This document shows, one piece after another, positions 1-10,505 of a stretch of 64,000 nucleotides of DNA. The stretch spans positions 2,480,001 to 2,544,000 of the forward strand of contig CADCSX010000002.1 in the NCBI GenBank assembly GCA_902805475.1, written 5' to 3'. A program made the translations under genes and the position numbers. The stretch comes from Entonaema liquescens (taxonomy: Eukaryota; Ascomycota; Sordariomycetes; Xylariales; Xylariaceae). Below the pieces are notes generated by a model. The model was given only the letters and a program-made list of their open reading frames with translations, did no database searches and was not told the origin of the DNA. The first letter of the stretch is position 1. Each line of letters opens with the position of its first letter.

Positions 1-1628
1 ACCAGCCGTCTCGCGACCGGGGTTCGCAGCTCGTGAAAGAGGAGCTATTTGGGACCCGGACATTGTGAATAGATGGATGAACCGGTGCGAACGGGAGCAC
101 CCACGATGTCAGGTAAAATGGTCGAAAAAGCTTCTCATATGCAAGATGATCGATGTATCATCTCGCCAAATAGTTGACTGTCCTCCGCAATGTCGTTACA
201 TTGCCTTGAGCTACGTTTGGGGCGGCGTGAGTCCCAAACCCGGAGCACTAGAGAATAGAGAACTCCCTCAGACCATTGAAGATGCCATAACGGTTACCAA
301 AGCTCTTGGAGTAAGATATCTCTGGGTAAGTAAGCCTTCGTGTGATAAATCAAAGGTTACCTAGATCTCGCTGACGACGTACTTAAGGTGGATGCCCTAT
401 GCATTGACCAAACCCCCAGCCCAGAGAAGATCGAACAGTTGAGTATGATGGATATCATTTACAGCTGCTCTTGGGCAACTATTATCGCCCTTGACGGTGA
501 TAACGGCGATGCGGGTCTTCGTGGGGTGAGCTCAAAAAACCCCAGAGCACCTCAGGCCAGTGAGACGATCGGGGGCAGTCAGCTTCTCAGCCTATTTCCA
601 GCTCTGAATCAGGAGCTAAATGAAGCGACATATTGCACACGAGCTTGGACTGTACAGGAGTATTTGCTGTGTAGTCGCCGTATTCACTTCGGCAAGCATC
701 AGATTCATTTCGTCTGCAGCACTGGAAAATACGACGAGTCGGTAGACGAAACTCTGGATCCAGAAGGTATCCTAAATCTTGATTCAAAGCAACCAAACCC
801 TCTCCGGGTAAGTACCAAGTATTCCCGAGTACCTATAGTGATCAAGGAAGCGCAGAGTAGTAACTGATTCGTTTATAGCCTGATGATACGGAACATGCCG
901 GCGACTCAGAATCTCAACGTGGGCTCGCAGATTCAACTTTCCGCAGACTAGTTGAGATGTATACAGGCCGTCAGATGACGAACGACTCGGATTCCTTGAA
1001 TGCCGTGAGGGGTATGCTGTCTTCTTTGCAAAGATCTTTGTTGCCGCAAGGGTTCCACTGGGGTTTGCCCCTACAGGACTTCCCACAATCTTTGCGGTGG
1101 TTTCATCCGCGAACCGTCAAACCCCGCCGTCGTCCAGACTTTCCATCTTGGTCGTATGTCGGATGGGAGGGCACGGCACTCTATACTGATAGGTTAGATT
1201 TCGCGGGTGGACGTAGCGATGGGCGATTTGATGAGACGGCCGATATCATCATACGCTACGTCGGGATCGAGGATACGATTTTGTCCGTCGATGGTGCGCT
1301 CGTAAGACTCGAAGTGCGGAACGAACCGTTCAACAATGCCTACATTCCTGGGTCGGACACTCTTCTCGGTATGTTGCAAGAAGGCAACTTTCTCCATAAA
1401 AACACCTTGCCTGAGGCGGTTTTCGACTTTTTGGTGGTTGAGAGATTGTCCTTCCGATACGCACCCGACAGCAATATTCGTCACGTAGTATACATGATAA
1501 TGCTAGAAGGGGATAAGGGATCGTACAGCCGGCGTAACATGGTACGCTTGTTTGTCGAACCTGGACTGGACAAGCAGCAGGAATACTCGGAACTCTTTGA
1601 AAAACGCCAAGTAGTCCATATCCTGTAA
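1..1628 (+). CDS. HET-domain (heterokaryon incompatibility) protein, 5' end cut by the window
   Basis: The reading frame is open to base 2 with coding-like residues and no start, so the gene begins left of the window. Visible exons are 2-325, 388-807 and 879-1628, separated by introns of 62 and 71 nt (GTAAGT donors, AAG and TAG acceptors); phases agree and give 497 residues. All three hallmark HET motifs are present: YIALSYVWGG, then RYLWVDALCIDQ restored exactly by splicing intron 1, then RAWTVQEYLL. A C-terminal region with PDFPSWSYVGWEG is usual for this family. HET proteins trigger programmed death after fusion of genetically unlike hyphae, or act downstream of NLR-type sensors; the partner cannot be told from sequence. 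No lesion is seen, so the visible part looks functional. Family assignment is firm; the individual role is unknown. Confidence 0.9.
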
Positions 1629-2298
1629 ATGTGTATTCGACCCATTCTTTAGCGATGCTTCCAATAAGGCCACAGGAATAGCAGATGGGATTCTATAGCA
1701 AAAGCAAAGGCTCATTCACTATTCACCTATAGTTTGTATGTAGTTATATTTGCCTAGCAATTGTCCCGGGTAGCGGCTGAGCTATAACCCCGACCGTAGG
1801 TTCGGTAACGTCGTCGAGGCATCCAACAACGTGGCGGTACTATGCTTACCCCGACCCCGAGGCAATCTCTATAATTAAAACCCCGTGGCAGTTAAGCTCC
1901 GATGCCCAACGGAGGTTAAGCCCTGTGTCTAAGCTATGATCAAGCCTAATATATTTTATAGCCAACTAGCTTTCAAGCGTCATCGTACCTATGACCGTTT
2001 AGTGAGACAAGGTCATATGAGACAACCGTCTCGTGTCTTAATATTAATTGAATTAGGAAATCTTTATGCATGGTTCATAGTACAAGAACACCACTTCGAA
2101 TCGAATTCTCCGCCTATTTTCGTGAACCTCAGCCATTTTAAGGGTCCCCTGTCGTGAAACCCCAAGTGCCATTTATCTACAATCTTTACCATTCCGTAAG
2201 ATGCAGTAGGGAAGCTTGAAATAACATTAGCTGAAAAGATTCACCTACAACTCATTAGTTCGTCGGCAGTGTGACTTTCCGGCGATAGTCGAAAAGAC

Positions 2299-2324
2299 TT
2301 TATTATTATTATTATTATTATTAT
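2299..2324. repeat. (TTA)n microsatellite
   Basis: About eight TTA units in tandem, visible directly in the sequence, in intergenic DNA. Confidence 0.9.
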
Positions 2325-2368
2325 GAGATGGATATTTCGATTCAATAACATCCTTACGCGGTTCTCGT

Positions 2369-2386
2369 TAGGTAGGTACCTACCTA
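2369..2386. repeat. 18-bp perfect palindrome of TAGGTA/TACCTA words
   Basis: The sequence TAGGTAGGTACCTACCTA equals its own reverse complement. It is the longest instance of a TAGGTA/TACCTA word that recurs in many intergenic parts of this window (for example near 7201, 24376, 54674, 57665, 57735). Function unknown. Confidence 0.85.
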
Positions 2387-4432
2387 AGATAATATCTCCC
2401 TTTTTTACTTATTTTGTGCTCCCAGCCGTCAGCCCTATCTACGATCGACCCTGTCAGCGATCTCGCCTGCAGCCTATGCAAGATCTACGCAAACTGCAGA
2501 TCGATCGACTATCGACAGCCTCATCAAAACTACTCGGGATTTGTTTCGTTGGCTCATAATTTCTCGGGATTTGATCAGCCTCGAAAATAAAGTACGCTAA
2601 TGCACATCCGGCCGCAAAAATACTTAATGAAGAAGAGCCGTTCGAGATCAGCACGCCTCTTCAGTTGCTACATAGAAGCATGTATAAGTCTGTCTGCTTT
2701 GGTATATGACGACCGTACATATGCTAGGTACATCATGTTTCGGATACTATCAACGAATATGCATTTGCGTGCGTTTACTTACCGTAAGTGAGTTGCTCCG
2801 ATTTCTGAATGTCGAATGTCTTTGAATGAGAACGAGTCTATTAAAACATAGAACTGGAGGCGTTGTGACATTCGTATCTATAGGTATACAAGCCGTAACG
2901 GAGAAGACTCCGCCATCTAGACAACGAATAGTCGTTCTAGAAGAGAGTCATGCGAGCATAAGACAGTGTTTAGAAATCCCATAAGCCGTCATGGGAAAGT
3001 TTAGGAAATGCATAAGTCTTAAACGTCTACTATGAGGTAATCATAGGTGAGTAGTTAGCATGCCTCCATGCGTTAGCCATCATCAATACCAAGCTTAGGT
3101 AGAGTTGGCCCCGCTTTAGTGAAATGAGGCTCTACAATAACAGCGTCTCATTCACTGAGGCGGCTGTCGGGGAGGTTGGGACTTGTTCGATTATTTTATC
3201 GTACACTTTATTCATCAGATATTTCATTAATCTATCAGCTGATTTATACCAAGGCTTGGAAAATTGATATGTAAACTGCCCAGGCGAAATGGCAAATTTA
3301 GAAATTATTTTTACCCTATGACGACCTGAGTGATGTTTGGACAAGGATCAACTAAATGATCGGGACTCCTTGACGTATTCCGCGCCCCGGAAATTCCAGG
3401 AGTGTGGTAACCCTTGCAAAATTAACCCCTGCAGATATCTATTACCGTGTCACCCTTGTCGACAAGTTCATTGTACTTCCCAAGATTCAACGACAAGTGA
3501 AAACCTCCGATTTAGATATGTCCGGGGTTTTCAGAGATCGTGTACAATGGAAGGTTATTGCTATAATAGACCGCTGGTTTACTGTACGGTTAACCCCAGT
3601 AGTTAAACTATTCCTTATTTGATTACTGATCACATTTCACTAGTCTTACACCATCGCATTGTACAAGAAGTAGTTAGTCTACCTTGTTTTACAGACCTCA
3701 GCCTTGGGCCAAGCCTGAACATACCATATCCCTTAGTTCTTGATCTCGTGAATTGTAATTGCAGCATCAAATCATAGATGTCAGTGCATTTTCCATTTTG
3801 GGATCTCCGCGGAAGAGTCAAGAATATCGAGATAGCTACTTTACATCATGAAGGAAAAGGTAGTCACATTCTCCTATTCGAGTTGACGTAGGACCATCAT
3901 ATCTAGGATAGGGATATCATTATACTCTTAGTGATGAGGCAATACAGAGTGACTGCTTCCCCTGCGGCGAGTCGTGAGCTTGATACCTACTTCACAGTAA
4001 ACATAGATACCTACTGAGTCCTAATCCAATCAATACTACTACTATTTGAGTCGTGTTTCTAGAAGCTCACCCCCTGTGCATGGTGATATATCAAGAAAAG
4101 CCCATAAGTCGTTGACACGTAACAAATGACACAGATATGTAGCTTGTCCCAGCGGAAATGTCCGCAAGTCACGTAAAGCCCATCGGAATGATTGATTCAT
4201 CCTTGTTAAGCCTCTGGGGATTATGTCACTGCAAAGGGAAGTACGGCTAAAGTTTCGATTCTTCTGAGACTTTGCGGGTGCCACTCAAGGACTCGAGGTT
4301 TAAAAACTCGAGCAAGGCGCCGTAGAGATGGTGGGTTCGTCTCCCTTCGAGCGGCAACGGCATACAGGTTTCGCTGCAGCCGAGCAATCTAGGAACGCCC
4401 ATTACCCTACACGAAGCAAAATCGCCGCAGCC

Positions 4433-4976
4433 ATGGTAACGGTCGAAGTCCAACCGCCGACGCAGGTCCAGGCGGGAGCAGTCATGTACCCGCCACTCGT
4501 CATAAGTTCCGGAAACGAAGATGCCTACGACTTTTTACAGGTTTGCCTTATCGACTCATACGGCCGCGTCCTCGAGGATCAGTTGTACGGCACGTTATCT
4601 ATGTCTGGCAAGAGCTTGGATGACAGATATGCTTCTCGAAGCAGCCGAGCTAGGGAATATACCGTCTTCCCCGATCTCGTCGTGAGCTATGCTGGCGTCT
4701 ACGCCCTACAAATAAGCGCTATCCGTATGGATTATGCTTCCCCTGACGGAGCGGCGGCAATTATTGCGGCCTCGACAACGACGACGCAGATTATTGTCTA
4801 CGATCAAAGTGTCGCTGCTGAGATTCCATGTAGGTTTGCAAATATTATGATCATATTCCTTAATTAAATAGAATGCTAATTTAATATGTTATGCTTCCAC
4901 AGCACCGGACGAGCAAACTCTTTTACGTAGGCTACGCCGAGATGGTGGGTTCGGCGTTCCACGCGCACCTAGATAA
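4433..4976 (+). CDS. Small stand-alone velvet-domain protein
   Basis: Exons 4433-4829 and 4903-4976, with a 73-nt intron (GTAGGT donor, TGCTAAT branch, CACAG acceptor), give 156 residues. The protein is nearly all one velvet-like domain: an opening VQPPTQVQAGAVMYPPLV, a central REYTVFPDLVVSYAGVYAL matching the family's FVFPDL..EG.Y.L core, and a basic end LLRRLRRDGGFGV like the domain's last strand. Velvet proteins (VeA, VelB, VosA, VelC) are NF-kB-like DNA-binding regulators that couple development, light response and secondary metabolism; those are normally longer, with extra disordered regions or PEST segments. This one has neither, so it is an orphan member. I chose the ATG at 4433 because it sits directly before the conserved opening; an in-frame ATG at 4328 would add 35 unlike residues. 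The velvet assignment rests on motif recognition, not a search. Confidence 0.72.
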
Positions 4977-6515
4977 CTACTCTACTACAGCAGAGCTGTT
5001 GTATAGCTAAGATACTGGAATGCAATAATTATGGGTTTTAGAAATGGGGTAAATTGGAACAGGCAACATATAGAAATGGCGGTATAAAGGTGGTAACGGG
5101 CAATATCAGTTATACAAGATGCTCCGAACTTTTCTAGAAGTCAATCTTTTGAATTCAGCGAATTAATTCTTCAAATGAAGCTTGGATAACATGCCGAAAG
5201 ATTATATTCAACTGGATATTCTCGAAGTTTGCTTAACTTAACTACAAATTTGTGATTAGATAACTGTCATCTTCTTCAAACTTCGTTATATGCCTGTACC
5301 TAACATACCTAATAACTTTCTGGTTAGTTATAATTCGTTAGTTACGGAATAATATAAGCAGGTGCTCATAAATAGTCATGTGAACAAAGTCATACAGTTG
5401 ACACTATATGTTTAACAGTCCATAATCATACTTCTAAATGTGTTGTGATCTCTCATGTTTATGAAAGAAATATCGCCAGTCTAATTCCTATAAACGTATA
5501 TTGCGCAGCGGAGATTCTCAAGCAAACCCTACATACAGTATATTTACTACAGAGGGTTATCTTTACATTTTTTTAGGGGGGAAGTTTCTTGCGGCTGTTT
5601 GTGAGAAGTTTCTAACTGGCTCTCAGAAGCCACTTAAGGCTTAGCTATCAAGCAGGGAGATTATATGTGGATGTTGCATATACGAGTTACTCTGAGTCCT
5701 TGTGGTCTCGGATTGGCATTGAGGATGTCTATTAAGGTAATAATGCGGTACGACATCGGGAATTCCTCATTCCGTATCTGTGGTGGCAGCCACAAACCAA
5801 TCAGCGTTTATACCGAATGTGGATAATATGAGGTAAAGGGAAGATATTAGATCTATTTGGCATCAGTATTGTTGATACTAGGGCCTAGATCATCGTCGTT
5901 GGAACTTGAAGTGTAGACAGTGGCACAAACTATATATTCTAGAAAGATTCTCCCGGAGAACTAGTAGACTAGCGGATACCACTTTATGTGATGCTACGTC
6001 GTATTTAACAAGCAATATATAAAAGTAGGCGTGGATGTGGCTGCAGCCGACGGCGCCTCAAGACAAGTACATGTTAGACTAGCATGAAACTAGAAATTGA
6101 TCTGAAGAATGACTTATTCTCATGCTCATGCCAGGTATTGTCCCCAGTATCAGAGAAGCTAGGACTTACTTTACAATTTTAGATACCTTAGGTGCCAAGG
6201 TGCCTAAGGTGGTTATCCGTTTATTTATTTTGATATTAGATATTGTTTCTACGATCTGTATTACAATATTAACAAGAATGGGAGAGCTTGGATTTAATAC
6301 GACAGGTCGAGTCAGCCGCATGTCAGTATCCGTAATATAGGTATGTACAACAGCCCCTTCTAATGCATAAACATACACTACCCATATCTCTCATATCAGC
6401 GTATCGTATATCTGATATTGAACGCCTCTTAAGCCCTGTTGGCTTGCCTTCACCGAACATCTATACGGTTAAAATCGTCCTTTTCGCAGCCCCTTCCCCC
6501 TTATCACAATTTGAA
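4977..6515. other. Intergenic, AT-rich, nothing recognised
   Basis: No open frame here resembles a known family; the longest (70-72 codons near 6122-6378, on both strands) overlap each other and look fortuitous. The composition is strongly AT-rich. Confidence 0.6.
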
Positions 6516-7004
6516 TTAAGGGACCTTTGTACGTAACTGGACGCCATGCCAGCCTTTCATTTGATCACCCAATACGGCATTAACCATCCTCTGCTGCTTT
6601 AGCATGCCGACACCTCGAAATTTCTCTGACGCGATCTCGATTCCGTACATAGACCCGCAGCCGCCGGATATGTCTTGAACCATGAGTTCCGTCGGCTCGA
6701 ACTCGGCTGTAAGCTTGTCCCATATTGCGGATTCTGCATCGTCGAGGTAATCTGGCTTTTCAGGGCGGGGTGATTCCGTCGGGGAAACGTTATCTGAGCT
6801 CGCCGCTGCGGAGTCGGGAGAGGCCGAATAGTGTCGGATGATGGCACGCTGGGCTCTTAAAGGGTCCGTTATGACTGGCTGAGCCAACGTTCGTATTCGA
6901 GTCTGTACTGGCGATATATGTATAGGCCGGACGTGACGTGACAATGTGGCAGAGCTTCGTTTTGGAGCTATCGCAACGAGGCGACGGCAACGGTGACACA
7001 GCAT
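6516..7004 (-). CDS. Mitochondrial BolA-family protein (Bol3/Aim1-like)
   Basis: A single exon of 162 residues. The first ~80 residues are rich in Arg, Ser and Ala with almost no acidic residues, which fits a mitochondrial presequence. From about residue 85 the BolA domain follows: LMVQDISGGCGSMYGIEI with the conserved Cys, then SEKFRG, RMVNAVL and GWHGVQLRTKVP with the conserved His. BolA proteins of this type work with monothiol glutaredoxin in late delivery of 4Fe-4S clusters to mitochondrial enzymes such as lipoate synthase and succinate dehydrogenase. One deviation is QQR where many relatives have QHR before the helix. The start is the only one that includes the presequence. Whether it is the Bol1- or Bol3-type paralogue is less certain than the family. 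Confidence 0.88.
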   Translation of the reverse strand: MLCHRCRRLVAIAPKRSSATLSRHVRPIHISPVQTRIRTLAQPVITDPLRAQRAIIRHYSASPDSAAASSDNVSPTESPRPEKPDYLDDAESAIWDKLTAEFEPTELMVQDISGGCGSMYGIEIASEKFRGVGMLKQQRMVNAVLGDQMKGWHGVQLRTKVP

Positions 7005-7662
7005 GGCCAGAAATTTTATAGGAGGCGCCGCTGAAGAAGTATAGGTACTATTACTATACGATAATTTTCAATACGAAAAAAAAAAAAAGATGTTCCGCGT
7101 CTATTATAATGTGGTATATGATGTCGAAAGTCGAGATGAAGAATTACATATTAAAAATCCAAATGAGCGATACCGCCGCCTATCGATTAGCTACCTGTGG
7201 TACCTAGGTACATATCTACGTAATTAATATCTCGAGGCCACTGATTGGCTAGACCATTTAGGTGAATATCTGGGCTAAAGCGAGCTAAATTGTTAGAATT
7301 ATAGGTGGAATATTCCATTGAGAAGTATATTCATAAAACCTATCATCTTAAACTCTACTTTGATTGTTCGTCATTTAAACATTTCTTAACGTTGAGTCTC
7401 ATTTAAGTAACATTTATCATCTTCCTTCTTTTTTCTTTCTGCCAACCATAAATTGTTTAAATTTCTACACGACTATGTGATTGTGATAGTTATATTATAC
7501 ATTCGGGAGATGTGACAAGACCGGTCAATCATCTACCCCAATCTGATTTCATTTACACTCTAAGCGCATATATATCTTTACCAATTCACCAAGAAATATG
7601 AAATCCAGGTTTAGCAGATATGATGTTTGCTATTCTTTTGCTAATATACATGTATCATGGCT
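7005..7662. other. Intergenic between BolA and subtilisin
   Basis: AT-rich DNA with an A13-14 tract near 7077 and the palindrome TACCTAGGTA at 7201-7210. It holds the BolA promoter and the 3' flank of the subtilisin gene. No gene was seen. Confidence 0.6.
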
Positions 7663-10505
7663 TTAAATAAACCGGATAGAGAATTCTACAGATTCATCGA
7701 TATCGTACTCGGCTGGATCGGTGGCATCGCCGAATATGTGCAACGCTTCGAAACGCAACTTGTATGTGCCCGCCGGTGCCCACGTACCATCTGCAAGCCT
7801 TCCATCCCAGTTCAAAGTGAAGGGGTCGCGAGATGCATACCGGAGCGGCGAGCCAAAAATATCGCTACCAGGATTCGCGCTGGCGTAAGCAGTTGTATTC
7901 GTCGGGACGGCTTTGATATTGATCTGGGGCGATCCGAATGCCAGAAGCGCCACGGCAACAGGGTACGTCGCGTTGGCGGCCGTGATGTTCGATTTGGGTA
8001 GCACGAACGAAGCGTGGCTTGAGATGGGGTCAAGCTCCTCGTCCGTCGAGATCGAGAGGTAACCCACATCCAAGACTCTGGTGTCGTGTAGGCTGCCCAC
8101 AGCTCCGTTGTACGGCAGAGACAGGCTATCCCCGTTTGTACCATTCAGGGTGATGTATCCGGAATAGACAGGTAAGCGGGTAGCGTTAACGGCAGGTGGT
8201 GTTACCGTGACAGAAACGGTCACCTCCTCGCCACCTGGAACGGTCACTTTAGACTCGCTAAGTGCGACAGTGGCGTATTCGTCTGTCAACTCTAAGCCTG
8301 GGAAAGGATCCGGGTATATGGAGTCAGAGAAGGTGTATCCAGTTGCAGCACCCACGCTCCCCAACTCGTAAGTGACTCCTTCAGTTCCCAAATTCTTAAT
8401 AGTGAAGTTCAGTGTGTCGACAAAGTGGTCCGTATCATTGAAGGCGAGACTGGACTTGCTCAGTAAGGTGGTCGCATAAGCAGCGTCATAGGCTCGAACA
8501 ATGCCAGAACCGAGCTGCGCGACAGGTGCGAGCGACCCATAAGTATCGGTCCCATCGTTCAAGAACTGGGGGTTCGACGTCGCCGATAGTATGTTTTCTA
8601 GGGTTGCGGGATCGAGAGTGCCGCGGACGTTTGAGACGAGCGCATAGATAGCAGCAACCAAGGGGCATGCCATTGAAGTACCGGATAATACGGCATAAGT
8701 ACCTAGAGGAATTGGGTACGTCGACAGGATATTGCCTCCAGGAGAAGCGAGCTGTGGTTTGACATCTAACTCGAAGGTCGGGTTCCAAGTTGTGTAAGAA
8801 CTTGCGAAACCACCGGTGACAGTATTATTCTGGTAAGTCAAGCTGTTGTCCATTAGATAAATACGCTCAAGTCGTTCAATGAATTCTTACCTGACAGGTG
8901 CGGTATTGGGGTCAAGCATGTGAAGGACGACCTCGGAGCCGCTTTCTAACGAAGCAACCCAAGATTCACCTTGATCGGCGGTTACCTAATTCCAACATTA
9001 GTGAGTATTCTAGGTATCAGCTAGAAGCTAAAGTTCGCCCACTCACCATGCCAGTTCCCCGGACACTGGTAACTTCAGAAGTAGCAGGACCCGTGGCCCC
9101 AACTCTAACGTTGTTGTAGAAAAGGACGTACTTCGCTCCGAATTTCGCCGCGTTGGTTGCTTTCTCGACAAAGGTACAAGACCCGCGACGAATCAGTACA
9201 ATGTAGCCCGACAAGTCAGGAGTATCTTCTGGGTACGCCGTACATCCCTGAGCAGCCTCTGTGACATTAAAGGAGGGAGCCCACAGCGGAAGACTGACGT
9301 TGGTCCATTTCCCAGGTTCTCCGAGAGCGTAACCAAATTGCTGCTGTTCGCCACCATCTACGGTAAAGTTCGAGTCCGTGAGAAGTAAAGGCGTGACCTC
9401 GTTGTCTATTGAAGCGATCGATGTAACTTTCTTGCCGTTGGAAGCCGTGCTGGCATAAAAGAGACCGACCGCTCCATCGTTACCAGCCGATACCGTACAA
9501 GGAACACCGGCTTCAACAATTCGAGACACGGCGACAGACCAAGGGTCTTCGCTCCAGCCGGAGGAACCACCAATTGATGCTGTAATGATATTTGATCCAG
9601 CTTCGAACGCTTTCATATAAGCATCGATCAACACGTCGTTGCCAGCACCACCAGTACAACCGAAAACTCTGAACATGCCAAGAGTAACATCGGGAGCAGC
9701 GCCAGTAAATCCTAATTCGTTTGCCTGAGCTGCAATAATTCCGGCGACGTGAGTGCCGTGACCACCGCAGCCATCATATGGATCATCGTCAGGGACCGGA
9801 GTGTTGTCGCCATTGTAGTCATCTCCAACGATGTCACTACCGAAAGTGAATAAGCAGTCAGGGCCACCAAAGCAGCCACCCAATGCGGGATGCGTGTAAT
9901 CGACCTAAAAATGATTAGCCTCTGAGATCTCCCGTTGAGATGAATAACCTACACCTGAATCGATAATACCAATTTTGACTCCCTTTCCGGTGATCCCCTC
10001 TGCTCGAAGCTTGTCCACTTGGGTCATCACATGCGGTGTGAAAGTGTCATTTCCAAGCTGCCTCTTGACGTTCTTAATATAGTCTACCCCGCCGCTTCGC
10101 CCCGTCCAGACGATTTCATCCTTGGGTAGCGAATACACCCGGTTTGGCCATACCTGCTTAACGCTAGGAAGTGAGCTAAGCTTTCCCGCTTCTTCTTCAG
10201 CCGACTTCAGATCGTCGAACTGGATAGACACGCCTTTGAATAACTTATAATCCAAATTCATGCGTGTCTTCGCCTTTGAGCCGATGTGGTTAAAGAATTC
10301 TGCCGAGTCCTAACCCGCCAGTCACAATTGGTTAGTACGGCACGCATGCTATCACAACGTGTTCAGGCTAAAATACCTGGGAATCTTCAAACTCCACAAT
10401 GTAAGATCCAGGAAGATGTCTTGTCTCCCCCGCGATTCTGGCTTCTGCTGAGGAAATGCTCAGCGCGCTCGCGAGGAGCGGCAGCAAGTGATATCCCCGA
10501 ACCAT
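7663..10505 (-). CDS. Secreted subtilisin-like serine protease (S8) with PA insert
   Basis: Five exons read downward: 10505-10377, 10309-9953, 9904-9047, 8985-8891, 8842-7663; phases agree and give 872 residues. Residues 1-22 are a signal peptide (start MVRGYHLLPLL), followed by an I9-type propeptide opening LPGSYIVEFEDS. The catalytic triad lies in Asp160 (GIIDSGVDYTHP), His214 (GHGTHVAGI) and Ser536 (LSGTSMACPL), with the oxyanion region VSAGNDG. The ~320-residue gap between His and Ser holds a protease-associated (PA) insert (YIVLIRRGSCTF). The C-terminal ~300 residues are Fn3-like beta domains as in the C5a-peptidase/vpr group of subtilases. It would degrade protein outside the cell. Many N-x-S/T sites support secretion. 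The intron boundaries split no catalytic motif except that exon 2 ends two codons after Asp160. I saw no lesion. Confidence 0.92.

Larger units (their letters stand above)
1629..4432. other. Intergenic, AT-rich, no supported gene
   Basis: Only short unrelated open frames occur here. The stretch holds a TTA microsatellite near 2299 and an 18-bp perfect palindrome at 2369. The last 150 bases, just upstream of the velvet gene, contain a fragment resembling that gene's own final exon (see findings). Nothing else was recognised. Confidence 0.6.

Noticed and set aside
4280..4370. Possible tRNA with GGGTTCGTCTCCC box upstream of the velvet gene
   Set aside because: Position 58 is T and no cloverleaf folds; the segment is better explained as similarity to the velvet gene's last exon.
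4328..4432. Earlier in-frame ATG for the velvet gene
   Set aside because: The added 35 residues are unlike the family and overlap the repeated fragment; the ATG at 4433 directly precedes the conserved start.
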